64,000 nucleotides of DNA from an uncultured Paracoccaceae bacterium. GTDB taxonomy: Bacteria; Pseudomonadota; Alphaproteobacteria; Rhodobacterales; Rhodobacteraceae. Shown piece after piece: positions 24,398 to 33,271 of the stretch. The notes under the pieces are model-generated. The model searched no databases, was not told where the DNA came from, and worked only from the letters and a program-made list of their open reading frames with translations. Numbering within the stretch: the first letter of the stretch is position 1; every line of letters begins with the position of its first letter. Both the position numbers and the translations under genes were made by a program. Location: contig CANKVU010000002.1 of NCBI GenBank assembly GCA_947487205.1, forward strand, positions 1-64,000. Direction: 5' to 3'.

Positions 24398-25665
24398 CAC
24401 GTCATCCGCTTCCACAGCTTCCAGCGGCGGGCGAGGCGGTCGGCCCAGAGCGCCGGGCGCGACCGGGCGCGGTCGCCGTACCAGGGCATGAGCCGCCGCC
24501 CGTCGCCCCGGTCCCAGTAATAGTTCGGCACCGGGTGGAAGTTCCGCATCCTGAGGTGGAACGGCTCGCAGGCCGATCCCGATTGCGGCGGCACGATCCA
24601 GCGCCAGTCGGCGGCCACGGCCCGCCCCGCCGCCTGTTCGCGGCGGTGGAAGGTCATGAACTGGTCCGAGGCGGTGTGGTGGTCGAGCATCGTCACCCCG
24701 GCGGCGCGGTAGGAATGCAGCACGGCGCGGTTCATCTCGGTCAGCGCGGTGTCGCGCCAGTAGGGATCGCGGGTCCGGGCGATCCCCAGCGCCTCGCCCG
24801 CCTCGGGCAGCAGGTCGTAGCGACGCGCGTCGGCGAAGTTCCGCGACGCGATCTCGGTCGCCATGTAGAAGCCGTTGAAGGGCGCGCAGGGATAGTCGAT
24901 CCCGCCGAGCGTCAGCACCATCCCCGACACCAGCGGCACCGCGTACCAGCGCAGCCCCAGCTCGGACAGCGCGGGGCGGTCGGGATGGGCGATGGGCACC
25001 TCGTGGACGAGGCCCTGGGGCAGGTCGATCCGGTGGCGCCGGTCGTCGGCGTCGCGCAGGAACCACGGCAGCAGGTCGAAGCGCGACGGCTCGGCCCGCG
25101 GGCGCCAGCCGAGCGAATGGGCGATGCGCGTCGTCTCGACGTTCTGCCGGTCGCCGAGGATGCGGCCGCCGGGCAGGACGTGGCCGGCATATTGCACGAT
25201 CTGGCCGCTCTCGATCCAGGGGGTCGGGGCGGCGCCGGCGGCGGGCGGGAACACGGTGATGAGCGAGCGCACGCGACCGTCCGACTGCGCCGTGGCGAGG
25301 TGGTCGTGCACCGAATCGGCGATGGCCTGCGGATCGGTGACGGATCGGGCGTCCACGACCTCGAGGCTTTCCCAGAACAGCCGCCCGATGCAGCGGCCGT
25401 GGTTGCGCCAGGCGAGGCGGGCGCCGAAGGCCAGCTCCTCGGGCGTGTGCTCGTAGCGGCCTTGGCGGATCAGGTCGCGGCGCACCTCGGCCCGGCGGCG
25501 GCGGCGGGCGGCGGCGCCGGTGCCGTGGGCGTCGTGGAAGGTGTCGAGGAAGGCGCGCGCCTCCTCGCGCCGCTCCAGCGCCGAGATCCGGCGCAGGCGG
25601 CGCCCCAGCGGCGTGCCCGCCACCGCCTCGGAGCGGGGGGTGGAGAGGATGACGGGACGGTTCAC
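24394..25665 (-). CDS. nos: Nitric oxide synthase oxygenase domain protein
   Basis: The product has 423 residues, somewhat longer than the usual bacterial NOS (about 360). The heme-thiolate signature is intact: RLAWRNHGRCIGR with Cys92. The substrate region FNGFYMATEIASRNFADARRYD contains Glu271 for arginine; DHHTASDQFMTFHRREQ and DWRWIVPPQSGSACEPFH hold the pterin/dimer elements. One oddity is FNGFYMATE where the usual form is FNGWYMGTE. There is no N-terminal zinc motif and no reductase domain, as in other bacterial NOS, so it must borrow electrons. It oxidises arginine to citrulline and NO. GTG 25665 overlaps the radical SAM stop, linking it to that enzyme. Confidence 0.93.
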   Translation of the reverse strand: MNRPVILSTPRSEAVAGTPLGRRLRRISALERREEARAFLDTFHDAHGTGAAARRRRRAEVRRDLIRQGRYEHTPEELAFGARLAWRNHGRCIGRLFWESLEVVDARSVTDPQAIADSVHDHLATAQSDGRVRSLITVFPPAAGAAPTPWIESGQIVQYAGHVLPGGRILGDRQNVETTRIAHSLGWRPRAEPSRFDLLPWFLRDADDRRHRIDLPQGLVHEVPIAHPDRPALSELGLRWYAVPLVSGMVLTLGGIDYPCAPFNGFYMATEIASRNFADARRYDLLPEAGEALGIARTRDPYWRDTALTEMNRAVLHSYRAAGVTMLDHHTASDQFMTFHRREQAAGRAVAADWRWIVPPQSGSACEPFHLRMRNFHPVPNYYWDRGDGRRLMPWYGDRARSRPALWADRLARRWKLWKRMTW

Positions 25666-27230
25666 ATCAGGCCGTCGAACTGGCGCGCGGCGTTGCGCAG
25701 ATCCTGCGCGTTGATCTGGTGGACCACCCTGAGCGCGCGGGCCTTGGCGCGGCGATAGGCGCGGTCGCGGTGGGCGCGCGGCCGCCAGGTGGCGCGGGCG
25801 CGCGCGTCGAGCCGGTCGCGGACCTCGATCGCGGCGTCGGCGTCGCCGGACTTCTCCATCACCGCGTGCCAGATCGGCGTGCCGGTATGCAGGGTGAAGT
25901 CGTTGAAGCGCACCCGGCCCAGCATCTCGGCATGGCGCTCGAGGAAGTCGGCGGTCAGTTCCATGTCGGCCGCCGTCTCGCCGGGGAAGCCCTTGAACAT
26001 GGTGCAGCGCACCGACAGGCCGGCGGCGTGGGCGTCGCGGATGAAGGCGGAGTTGCGCGCCACCTCGGAGCCTTTTCGCATCGCGTCGAGCATCCTCTGG
26101 CTGCCGCTTTCGAGACCGAAGCTGATCCGGCGCATGCCGCCGTCGACGGCAACCTGAAGGTCGGATCTTGACAAACCGTTATCGTCCCTCGTGTCGACAT
26201 GGACGGTGCCCACCCATTCCGCGCCCGGCACGTAGCGGCCGATGCCGCGGGCGATGCCACGGATCATGCCGGGCCAGGAATTGAGCTTGAGATCCAGGAA
26301 GAGGAAGTTGGCGGTGTCGTGGCGGCGCGCCTGCTCCTGCATCTCGAGCAGCACGCTCTCGACCGAGCGGGTGCGGAAGGTCCGCCCCGAGGCCGAGATC
26401 ACGTCGGAGCAGAACACGCACTTGTCCCACTGGCAGCCGCGCCCGGTCATCACCGGCACGATCCGGGTCGGGTAGAGATCCCAGGGGAAGTCGGTGAAAT
26501 CCGGCACCGGGGTGTCGTCGAGGTTCCGCAGCGGCCGCGCGGGCGGGCCGGTGCGCCCGTCGGGCAGCGCCACGCCGGGCCGGCCGGCGAGGTCGCCCCC
26601 GGAGCAGAGCGTCTCCACCAGGTCGGGGATGTCGCGGTCGGCCTCGGCGCCGACGACGGCGGTGAGGCCGGGCAGGTCGTGCCAGGCGGCGGCGACCTCT
26701 GCGAGGTTGAACATCGGCCCGCCGAGGAGGACCGGCACCCCGGCGGCGCGGGCCAGGCGCCCGATCTCGGTCACCGAGGCGCGGTGCTGGAGATAGGCCG
26801 AGAGCAGGATCGCGTCGGGCGGGTCGGTGAGCGCGCGCGCCACCTCGGCCAGGACGCGGGGATGGGGACGCTCCACCCGGCGGGTCCGGAGCGCCCGGGC
26901 GAGGTCGCGCGCCCCGAGCGCGGGGCCGAAATCGGTCAGGTGGATGCGGCGCGCCCAGTGGTCGGCCCGCGTCTCGCGCCGCTCGCGCTCGGTGGCGGGG
27001 ACGTCGTGGGCGAGAGGGGAGAGTAGCTCCACCCGGTGGCCGCGGCGGCGCAGCCCGGCGGTCAGCAGCCCGACGGCGAGGGTCGGGAAGCTGGCGAAAT
27101 TGTTCAGATCGACGATCAGGACGCGGCGATGCACCGGCCCGGATGCGGGGGCGGCCCGCGCGCGCGGCGGTGCCTCGGCGACCGGCTGCGCGGCCCTGAG
27201 CGCCCGGGGGGAATGTTCGAAACGCTTCAT
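25662..27230 (-). CDS. B12-binding-type radical SAM enzyme
   Basis: The product has about 522 residues. The N-terminal third is a Rossmann-like cobalamin-binding-type domain (VLIVDLNNFASFPTLAVGLL, LLSAYLQHRASVTEIGRLA, VLLGGPMFN) without the DxHxxG motif. The radical SAM domain has cysteines 266, 271 and 274 in GRGCQWDKCVFC (CX4CX2C), then RRISFGLESGSQRML and FKGFPGETAADM. Members of this class methylate or rearrange inert carbon atoms in natural products and cofactors. The substrate is unknown; the coupled NOS gene suggests a shared pathway. No good ribosome binding site was seen for ATG 27230; TTG 27242 is an alternative. Confidence 0.87.
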   Translation of the reverse strand: MKRFEHSPRALRAAQPVAEAPPRARAAPASGPVHRRVLIVDLNNFASFPTLAVGLLTAGLRRRGHRVELLSPLAHDVPATERERRETRADHWARRIHLTDFGPALGARDLARALRTRRVERPHPRVLAEVARALTDPPDAILLSAYLQHRASVTEIGRLARAAGVPVLLGGPMFNLAEVAAAWHDLPGLTAVVGAEADRDIPDLVETLCSGGDLAGRPGVALPDGRTGPPARPLRNLDDTPVPDFTDFPWDLYPTRIVPVMTGRGCQWDKCVFCSDVISASGRTFRTRSVESVLLEMQEQARRHDTANFLFLDLKLNSWPGMIRGIARGIGRYVPGAEWVGTVHVDTRDDNGLSRSDLQVAVDGGMRRISFGLESGSQRMLDAMRKGSEVARNSAFIRDAHAAGLSVRCTMFKGFPGETAADMELTADFLERHAEMLGRVRFNDFTLHTGTPIWHAVMEKSGDADAAIEVRDRLDARARATWRPRAHRDRAYRRAKARALRVVHQINAQDLRNAARQFDGLM

Positions 27231-27334
27231 CGGGACGGGCAACTCGCGACAGGGATGGCCGGTGACGGCGTGCGCGGGAGCGTTATCCCGTCACTGCCCC
27301 GATACAAAGAAAAATCTGCTTATATCCAAGTGAC

Positions 27335-28414
27335 TTACAATCTCGGGTTGCCCAACAACGGCCTTACGCGCGCCATGATCATCCCTGCGTGGTGGCCCGC
27401 CCGGTGCCGATTCGCGGCCGCCATGGCGGGCAGGCGGCGGGCGGTGCGGGCCAGCTCGACCAGGGCGAAGCCGGGATAGGCGCGGCGGCTTTCGCGGGGA
27501 TAGCCGCGCGCCTCGGCTCCGGTCAGCCGCTCGACCCACCAGATCTCGGCCGGGGCGAGGCGCGCGCGCCAATCCGTGGCGGCCGCCGGCTCGAACCCCC
27601 CGGCGTCCGAGCGCGGGCCGTAGGAGCTGTTGACCCGGCCGATCCGGTCCATCCCCGGGGCCGGCTCCAGCCCCGCGAAGGCGCAGAGCGCGGCGATCTC
27701 TTCGGCGGGGTTCGCGAGCAGCGCCTCGAAGCTCTGGATCCGCACGCGGTCCGGCCCGTGGCGCGCCCTGAGCGCCCGCGCCGCGTCGGCGGCGGCGCGC
27801 CACATCAGCGCCTGCACGGTGATCGAGCGGGTGGCCGCGACGCGCGCCGCCTCGGCCGCCAGGGCCGCGCCGAGGGGTTCGGGGACCGCGCGGCCGTCGT
27901 ACCAGTGGTTGGTCCAGTCGCGGTAGGAGGCCACGGCGGCGCGGGGGTCGCGCAGCATGTGCACGATCCGCGCCTGCGGGAACGCCGCCAGGATGCGGTC
28001 GCCGGCGAAGACGTGGCGCGGCGTCTTCTCTCCCCAGAGGTCCGGGTCGGGGCGGCCGGCATCGCGCGCGGCGATGCGGCAATGGGCATGGAAGAGCGCG
28101 TCGCCCGAGGCCTGCGCGCCGGCCTCGGCCAGAAGGTCGGCCCGCGCCCGGTCGGGGGGGATCGTCGCCTCGGCCCCGTCGAGCCCGTAGGCGCTGCCGC
28201 GCAGTCCGGCGAAGGCGGCGAGCGCCAGGCGCCGCGCGGCGGCGGCGTCGCCGTCGGGCAGGCGGGGGCGCAGATCCTCGAAGTAATGCGTCTCGGCGGC
28301 GATGTGGACGCGGGGGTGGCGGTTCAGGACCGCGCGGAGCAGCTCGGTGCCCGAGCGGGCGCTGCCGGTGACGAAGAGCGCCGGGCCGACGGCGGTGCGC
28401 AGGGCGGATCGCAT
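27335..28414 (-). CDS. Sulfotransferase family protein
   Basis: The product has 359 residues. The PAPS 5'-phosphosulfate loop is near the N-terminus (LFVTGSARSGTELLRAVLN), and the 3'-phosphate region is visible in IVHMLRDPRAAVASYRDW. WGEKTPRHV and FEALLANPAEEI are typical of bacterial sulfotransferases. It transfers sulfate from PAPS to a hydroxyl or amine, perhaps on a sugar made by the neighbouring glycosyltransferases. ATG 28414 gives the normal N-terminus. It is divergent from the next glycosyltransferase gene across 59 bases. Confidence 0.9.
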   Translation of the reverse strand: MRSALRTAVGPALFVTGSARSGTELLRAVLNRHPRVHIAAETHYFEDLRPRLPDGDAAAARRLALAAFAGLRGSAYGLDGAEATIPPDRARADLLAEAGAQASGDALFHAHCRIAARDAGRPDPDLWGEKTPRHVFAGDRILAAFPQARIVHMLRDPRAAVASYRDWTNHWYDGRAVPEPLGAALAAEAARVAATRSITVQALMWRAAADAARALRARHGPDRVRIQSFEALLANPAEEIAALCAFAGLEPAPGMDRIGRVNSSYGPRSDAGGFEPAAATDWRARLAPAEIWWVERLTGAEARGYPRESRRAYPGFALVELARTARRLPAMAAANRHRAGHHAGMIMARVRPLLGNPRL

Positions 28415-28473
28415 GGGCGACGAAGCTATGCTAGGGGCGGGGCGGCGGCAAGACGGCAAGGCGGGGCGGTGCC

Positions 28474-29361
28474 ATGATCTCGGTCCTGATGGTGAGCCAC
28501 GGCACGCGCGAGATGACCCTCGCCGCGCTGGAGAGCTTGGCGGCGACGACGGATCTCGACCACGAGGTGATCGTGGCCGATACCGGCGCGCCCGACGGGT
28601 CGGCGGCGGCGATCGCGGCGGCGCATCCGGGCGTGCGGCTGATCGCGCTGCCCGGCAATATCGGCTTCGGCCGGGCGGTGAACCGGGCCGCGGCGGCGGC
28701 GCGGGGGGAGTGGCTGCTGCTGCTCAACACCGACGTGATGGTCCTGCCGGGGGCGGTCGCGGCCCTGCTGGCGGCGGCGCGGGCGCGGCCCGGGGCGGGG
28801 ATCTGGGGCGGGCGGACATTGTTCGCGGACGGGCGGCTGAACCCGACCTCGGTCTGGCGGCGGCCGACGCCGGGGTCGCTGGCGCTGCAGGCGTCGGGCC
28901 TGTCGCGGGCGTTCCGGGGCCGGGCGCCGTTCGACCCCGAGACCTATCCGGGCTGGGCGCGCGACGACGCGCGCGAGGTCGATATCGTGGCGGGGTGTTT
29001 CCTGCTCATCGGGCGGCCGCTCTGGGAGCGGCTCGGCGGGTTCGACCCGGCCTTCGAGATGTATGGCGAGGAGGCGGATCTGTGCCTGCGGGCGCGCGCC
29101 CTGGGCGCGGCGCCGTGGTTCACGCCGGCGGCCACGATCGTCCATCACGGCGGCGGATCGGCGGCGTCGCGGCCCCGCCAGGTGGCGCAGATCTCGGCCG
29201 CGCGGATCGGGCTGGCGCGGCGCCACATGGCCGCGCCGGGCCGCTGGCTGGCGGTGGCGAGCCTGCGCGCGACGGCGCTGGCCAAGACGGCGGCGGCGCG
29301 CGCGGGCCTGACCGTGGCGCCGGAACGGGGCGGCGGCATCCCGTGGTGGCGGGGCTATTGA
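28474..29361 (+). CDS. Family 2 glycosyltransferase (rhamnosyltransferase-like)
   Basis: The product has 295 residues. GT2 features: ISVLMVSHGTREMTL, VIVADTGAPDGS, GNIGFGRAVNRAAAAARG, and the metal-binding LLNTDVMV. EVDIVAGCFLLIGRPLWERLGGFDPAFEMYGEEADLCLRA is the catalytic-base/acceptor region in family pattern, with GFD..F..YGED-like spacing. It probably adds a deoxysugar or similar residue to a surface or secreted glycan. The divergent sulfotransferase is its likely partner. Confidence 0.9.
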   Translation: MISVLMVSHGTREMTLAALESLAATTDLDHEVIVADTGAPDGSAAAIAAAHPGVRLIALPGNIGFGRAVNRAAAAARGEWLLLLNTDVMVLPGAVAALLAAARARPGAGIWGGRTLFADGRLNPTSVWRRPTPGSLALQASGLSRAFRGRAPFDPETYPGWARDDAREVDIVAGCFLLIGRPLWERLGGFDPAFEMYGEEADLCLRARALGAAPWFTPAATIVHHGGGSAASRPRQVAQISAARIGLARRHMAAPGRWLAVASLRATALAKTAAARAGLTVAPERGGGIPWWRGY

Positions 29362-29374
29362 GGCCCGGCGGCGC

Positions 29375-30022
29375 TCACGGGGCGGGGGATTGCCGCCGGG
29401 CGGCGAGCGCGGCCGCGGCGGCCATGGCGAAGTGGATCGGGATGCCCAGTTCCAGCGCCTCTTCGACGCGGCCGGCAAGCGCGTTCACGGCGCCCGGCAC
29501 GTCCATCACCGGGTCGAGCTTGCGCCCCAGCCCGTCGAGCGACTTGCTGACCGCGGCGAGGACGAGGCCGCCGGCGACATAGAGCGCCCAGGGCGCTCGG
29601 TCCGCGATCCCGCGCCACAGCGCCGGCCCGCGGCGGCGCAGGATCAGGACCAGCGCGGTCACGAGCACCGCCCAGACGAGGAGGCCCAGGAGCTTCTCGG
29701 CCAGCGCGGTGTCGCGGGTCAGGATCTTGATCGAGAGGAGCCCCTCGCTGGTGAAGCGCTTGTCGAAATCGAGCTCGCGCATCGCCATCGCGGCGAGGAG
29801 GACGGGCGTCATCCAGGTGCCCTGCCGGCCGCCGCCGCCGCGCACCACCAGCGCCAGCGGCACGGCGTAGAGCAGGGCGGAGGCCATCTCCACCCCGCCG
29901 CCCTCGCGCAGGGGGGCGGCGCCGGGGGCGATGACGGCGTCGCAGAGCATCACCACGAGCGCGAAGAGCGCGCAGAGAAGGCCGGTGATCCGTGGCGACG
30001 GGATGGCGGGATCGGGGGTCAT
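29375..30022 (-). CDS. Integral membrane protein of unknown function
   Basis: The product has 215 residues with about five hydrophobic segments and short loops, including a conserved-looking cytoplasmic stretch AMRELDFDKRFTSEGLLS. The C-terminal part (LDPVMDVPGAVNALAGRVEEALELGIP) looks like an amphipathic helix. I do not recognise the family with confidence. It converges on the glycosyltransferase (13-base gap) and lies 31 bases downstream of the phosphate transporter gene on the same strand. Confidence 0.75.
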   Translation of the reverse strand: MTPDPAIPSPRITGLLCALFALVVMLCDAVIAPGAAPLREGGGVEMASALLYAVPLALVVRGGGGRQGTWMTPVLLAAMAMRELDFDKRFTSEGLLSIKILTRDTALAEKLLGLLVWAVLVTALVLILRRRGPALWRGIADRAPWALYVAGGLVLAAVSKSLDGLGRKLDPVMDVPGAVNALAGRVEEALELGIPIHFAMAAAAALAARRQSPAP

Positions 30023-30053
30023 GCAGGGTATCTTTCGGTGGGGGCCGGGCGGT

Positions 30054-31526
30054 TCAGGCGATCCAGCGCAGGACGAGCGAGGCCGCCGCGGCGAGCAGGG
30101 CGGCGGCGGGCACGGTGACGAGCCAGGCCGCGACGATGGTGAGGAAGTGGGACCGGCGCACCAGCTTGCGCCGCCGCCGCTCCTCGCGGGCAATGCGCGA
30201 GGCGGGGGGGCGGGCGCGGTCGATGGCGCGGGCGCGGTGCTCGGCCTCCCATTCGCGGAAGAATCCGACGCCGAAGATGCCGCCGATGGCGATGTGGGTG
30301 GAACTGACCGGCAGCCCCGCCCAGGAGGCCGCGATCACCGTCACGGCGGCCGACAGGGCGACGCAATAGGCGCGCATCGGGTTCAGCTTGGTGATCTGGT
30401 TGCCGACCATGCGGATCAGCTTGGGCCCGAAGAGCACCAGCCCGAAGCTGATCCCGACGGCGCCGATCAGCATCACCCAGAGCGGGATGGTGACCACCGC
30501 GGCGACATCGCCGCTGGCCTCGGTGCCGACGATGGCGGCGAGCGGACCGACGGCGTTGGCCACGTCGTTGGCGCCGTGGGCGAAGGACAGGAGCGCCGCC
30601 GAGACGACCAGCGGCAGGCGGAAGAGCGCGTTGAGCGACGCCTCGTCGTCGGGCAGGTCGCGGGCGCGGGCGCGGATGTAGGGGCGCGCGGCCAGCGCCG
30701 CCAGGAGCCCCGCCGGCAGGCCCAGCGACAGCGCCGTGGCGGGCGCCACCGTCATGACGTGCGACAGCCCCTTGAGCGCGAGATAGGCGGCGAAGGCGCC
30801 GCCCATGACCCCGATCAGCACCGGCACCCAGGTGCGCGCGGCGGCGATGCGGTCGGGACGGCGCACCACCAGCGCGTTGACGAGCGCCAGTACCGCCGCC
30901 GCGATCGCGCCGCCCATCAGGGGCGAGATCACCCAGCTGGCCGCGATCGCCGCCATGGTCGGCCAGGCCACGGCACCCAGGCCCGCCGCCGCCGCGCCCG
31001 CGCCCAGCACGCCGCCCACCACCGCGTGGGTGGTGGAGACCGGCGCCCCGATCCAGGTGGCGAGGTTGACCCAGATCGCGGCCGCCACCAGGGCGGCCAG
31101 CATCGCCAGCATGAACGCGCCGGGATCGGCGAAGCTGTCGCGCGCGACGATCCCCCTGGAGATGGTGTCGACCACGTCGCCGCCCGCCAGCAGCGCGCCG
31201 GCGCTTTCGCAGAGCGCGGCCAGCGCGATGGCCCCCGCCATCGGCAGCGCCCGCGCGCCGACCGCCGGGCCCATGTTGTTGGCCACGTCGTTGGCGCCGA
31301 TGTTGAGCGCCATGTAGGCGCCGAAGGCCGCCGCCACCACGACGAGCAGCGAGCCCGAGGCGGTGACGATGCCCGCCGCCAGCGCCGCCAGTGCGATCAC
31401 CACCAGCGAGACGCCGACCCCGACCAGCGGGCGGGAGACGAACATCGTCGCCGATTCGAGCCGCGTCACCCGGTTGAGGTCGGTGTCGAGCGTCTTCCAG
31501 CGGTAGCCTTCGTCGGGATAGCTCAC
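30054..31526 (-). CDS. PiT-family inorganic phosphate transporter
   Basis: The product has 490 residues with about ten membrane segments. The duplicated PiT signature is present in both halves: GANDVANNMGPAVG and GANDVANAVGPLAAI, with GAPVSTTHAVVGG and GLPVSSTHIAIGG. These carriers import phosphate with a cation at low affinity. GTG 31526 overlaps the Nudix stop (GTGA), so the two are coupled; a hydrophilic N-terminus of about 30 residues is retained as in some relatives. Confidence 0.93.
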   Translation of the reverse strand: MSYPDEGYRWKTLDTDLNRVTRLESATMFVSRPLVGVGVSLVVIALAALAAGIVTASGSLLVVVAAAFGAYMALNIGANDVANNMGPAVGARALPMAGAIALAALCESAGALLAGGDVVDTISRGIVARDSFADPGAFMLAMLAALVAAAIWVNLATWIGAPVSTTHAVVGGVLGAGAAAAGLGAVAWPTMAAIAASWVISPLMGGAIAAAVLALVNALVVRRPDRIAAARTWVPVLIGVMGGAFAAYLALKGLSHVMTVAPATALSLGLPAGLLAALAARPYIRARARDLPDDEASLNALFRLPLVVSAALLSFAHGANDVANAVGPLAAIVGTEASGDVAAVVTIPLWVMLIGAVGISFGLVLFGPKLIRMVGNQITKLNPMRAYCVALSAAVTVIAASWAGLPVSSTHIAIGGIFGVGFFREWEAEHRARAIDRARPPASRIAREERRRRKLVRRSHFLTIVAAWLVTVPAAALLAAAASLVLRWIA

Positions 31527-32008
31527 GCCTGGGGCCCCTCCGGTTCGGCGCCGGGATCGAGGTGGCCGGCGGCGGCGAGGATGCGGGCGAGGCCGGGCTC
31601 GTCGACCCGGGCGGCGGCCTCGGCCGGGGGGAGCCAGACACGCTCGCGCTGGCCCGCCTCGGGGAAGTCGTCGGCGATCTCGAGCACCCGGAAGGCGAAG
31701 ACGTCGACCTCGGTCCCGACCGGCACGCCGCGCATCCGCTTGGCGTAGGTATAGCGCCCGACGGCCTCGCTCGCCGCCGCGAGCCGCACGCCGCCCTCCT
31801 CCCACGCCTCTTCGCGGGCGGTGTCGGCGGCCTCGAGCCCGGTCTTGGGCCAGCCCTTGGGGATGATCCAGCGCCGCGTCTCGCGCGAGGTGAGGAGCAG
31901 CAGCCGGACCCCGTCCGGCCCCGTCCGCCAGCAGAGCGCGGCGACCTGGTAGCGCGGCGGCCGGCGCAGGATCGGTCCGAGATAATCTGTCCACAGGCGA
32001 CGGAACAT
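31523..32008 (-). CDS. Nudix hydrolase (diphosphoinositol-polyphosphate-hydrolase-like)
   Basis: The product has 161 residues. The Nudix box is GLEAADTAREEAWEEGGV following WIIPKGWPKT, the form found in DIPP/MutT-like enzymes that hydrolyse nucleoside or inositol diphosphates. VDVFAFRV and WLPPAEAAARV match the end of the fold. Coupling to a phosphate transporter suggests a role in phosphate or polyphosphate metabolism; the substrate is not fixed by sequence. Confidence 0.9.
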   Translation of the reverse strand: MFRRLWTDYLGPILRRPPRYQVAALCWRTGPDGVRLLLLTSRETRRWIIPKGWPKTGLEAADTAREEAWEEGGVRLAAASEAVGRYTYAKRMRGVPVGTEVDVFAFRVLEIADDFPEAGQRERVWLPPAEAAARVDEPGLARILAAAGHLDPGAEPEGPQA

Positions 32009-32244
32009 GGGGCGACTGGTCCTCCGGGCGCTCAGAACGCGAGCGATGGGGTTCTAGCGGGCCGGGCGGCGGATGACAAACCGTCCGCCTGTTCGCGCGC
32101 ACGCGCGGGGCGGCGCGGCGGGCCGTGTCCGCGGGGGGCCGCGCCGGGGGCTCGACAATGCGGGCCCGAGGCCGCATGTCGCGGGCGTCCCCGCCGGGCG
32201 CGGGGGAAGGTCGGAGAACGCGCGCCGGGCGCGGGAGGACGGAC

Positions 32245-33258
32245 ATGGCAGAGCCGGTACGGATGGAGCGGGCGGCGCTGACCCGTCTGGTGGCGCGAGC
32301 CTTCGAGGCGAGCGGCGCGACGGACGGCAACGCCGCGGCGGTGGCGCGCGCGCTGGTCGCGGCCGAGATCGACGGGCAGGCGGGCCACGGCCTGAGCCGC
32401 GTCGCCTCCTATGCCGCGCAGGCGCGGGCGGGCAAGGTCGACGGCGCCGCGGTGCCGCGCCTGGCGCAGGAGGCGCCGGGCTGGCTGGCGGTCGATGCGC
32501 GCGACGGCTTCGCCTATCCCGCGCTGGACCTGGCGCGCGAGGCGCTGGTCCCGGCGGCGCGCGCGCAGGGCGTGGCGGTGGCCGCGATCCGCCGCTCGCA
32601 CCATTGCGGCCAGCTCGGCGCCCAGGTCGAGGCGCTGGCCGAGGCGGGCTGCGTGGCGCTGATGGTGACGAACGCGCCCCGCGCGATGGCGGCCTGGGGC
32701 GGCCGGCAGCCGGTCTTCGGAACCAACCCGATCGCCTTCGCCGCGCCGCGCGAGGGCGCCCCGCCGCTGGTCATCGACATGTCGCTGTCGAAGGTCGCGC
32801 GCGGCAAGATCATGGCCGCCAGGAAGGCCGGCGCGCCGATCCCCGAGGGGATCGCGCTCGACCTCGACGGCCAGCCCACGACCGATCCGGACGCGGCGAT
32901 GGCCGGGACCATGGTGCCGGCGGGCGGGGCCAAGGGCGCGGCGCTGGCGCTGATGGTGGAGATCCTGGCCGCGACGCTGACCGGCGCCGTGCCCTCGCGC
33001 GCGGCGTCGTCGTTCTTCGACGCCGAGGGGCCGCCGCCGGGCGTCGGCCACCTGCTCCTGGCGCTCGATGCCGGCCGGACACCGGCGCCCGGCTTCGGCG
33101 CGGGGATGGGCGCGCTCGTCGCGGCGCTGGAGGCCGATCCGGGCGTGCGCCTGCCCGGCACGCGGCGGATCGCCGCCCGGGCCCGCGCCCGCGCCGAAGG
33201 GATCGCGGTGCCCGCGCACCTGGAGGCCGAGATCCGGGCGCTGGCCGGGCCGGGCTGA
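32245..33258 (+). CDS. Ldh2/MDH2-family NAD(P)-dependent 2-hydroxyacid dehydrogenase
   Basis: The product has 337 residues. Family marks: LVAAEIDGQAGHGLSRV, IRRSHHCGQLG with the catalytic His, PVFGTNPIAFAAP, VIDMSLSKVARGKIM, and GGAKGAALALMVEIL. Members reduce 2-oxo acids or cyclic imines (malate, lactate, sulfolactate, ureidoglycolate, piperideine-2-carboxylate); sequence alone does not choose. The ribosome binding site GGGAGGAC is good. A YeiH-type exporter follows after 13 bases, which would be compatible with sulfonate catabolism but does not prove it. Confidence 0.9.
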   Translation: MAEPVRMERAALTRLVARAFEASGATDGNAAAVARALVAAEIDGQAGHGLSRVASYAAQARAGKVDGAAVPRLAQEAPGWLAVDARDGFAYPALDLAREALVPAARAQGVAVAAIRRSHHCGQLGAQVEALAEAGCVALMVTNAPRAMAAWGGRQPVFGTNPIAFAAPREGAPPLVIDMSLSKVARGKIMAARKAGAPIPEGIALDLDGQPTTDPDAAMAGTMVPAGGAKGAALALMVEILAATLTGAVPSRAASSFFDAEGPPPGVGHLLLALDAGRTPAPGFGAGMGALVAALEADPGVRLPGTRRIAARARARAEGIAVPAHLEAEIRALAGPG

Positions 33259-33271
33259 GGACCCGCCGCCC

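Noticed and set aside
28426-29478. A 350-codon frame opposite the glycosyltransferase at 28474
   Set aside because: Arg/Pro-rich shadow text with no domain, covering a clear GT2 gene on the other strand.
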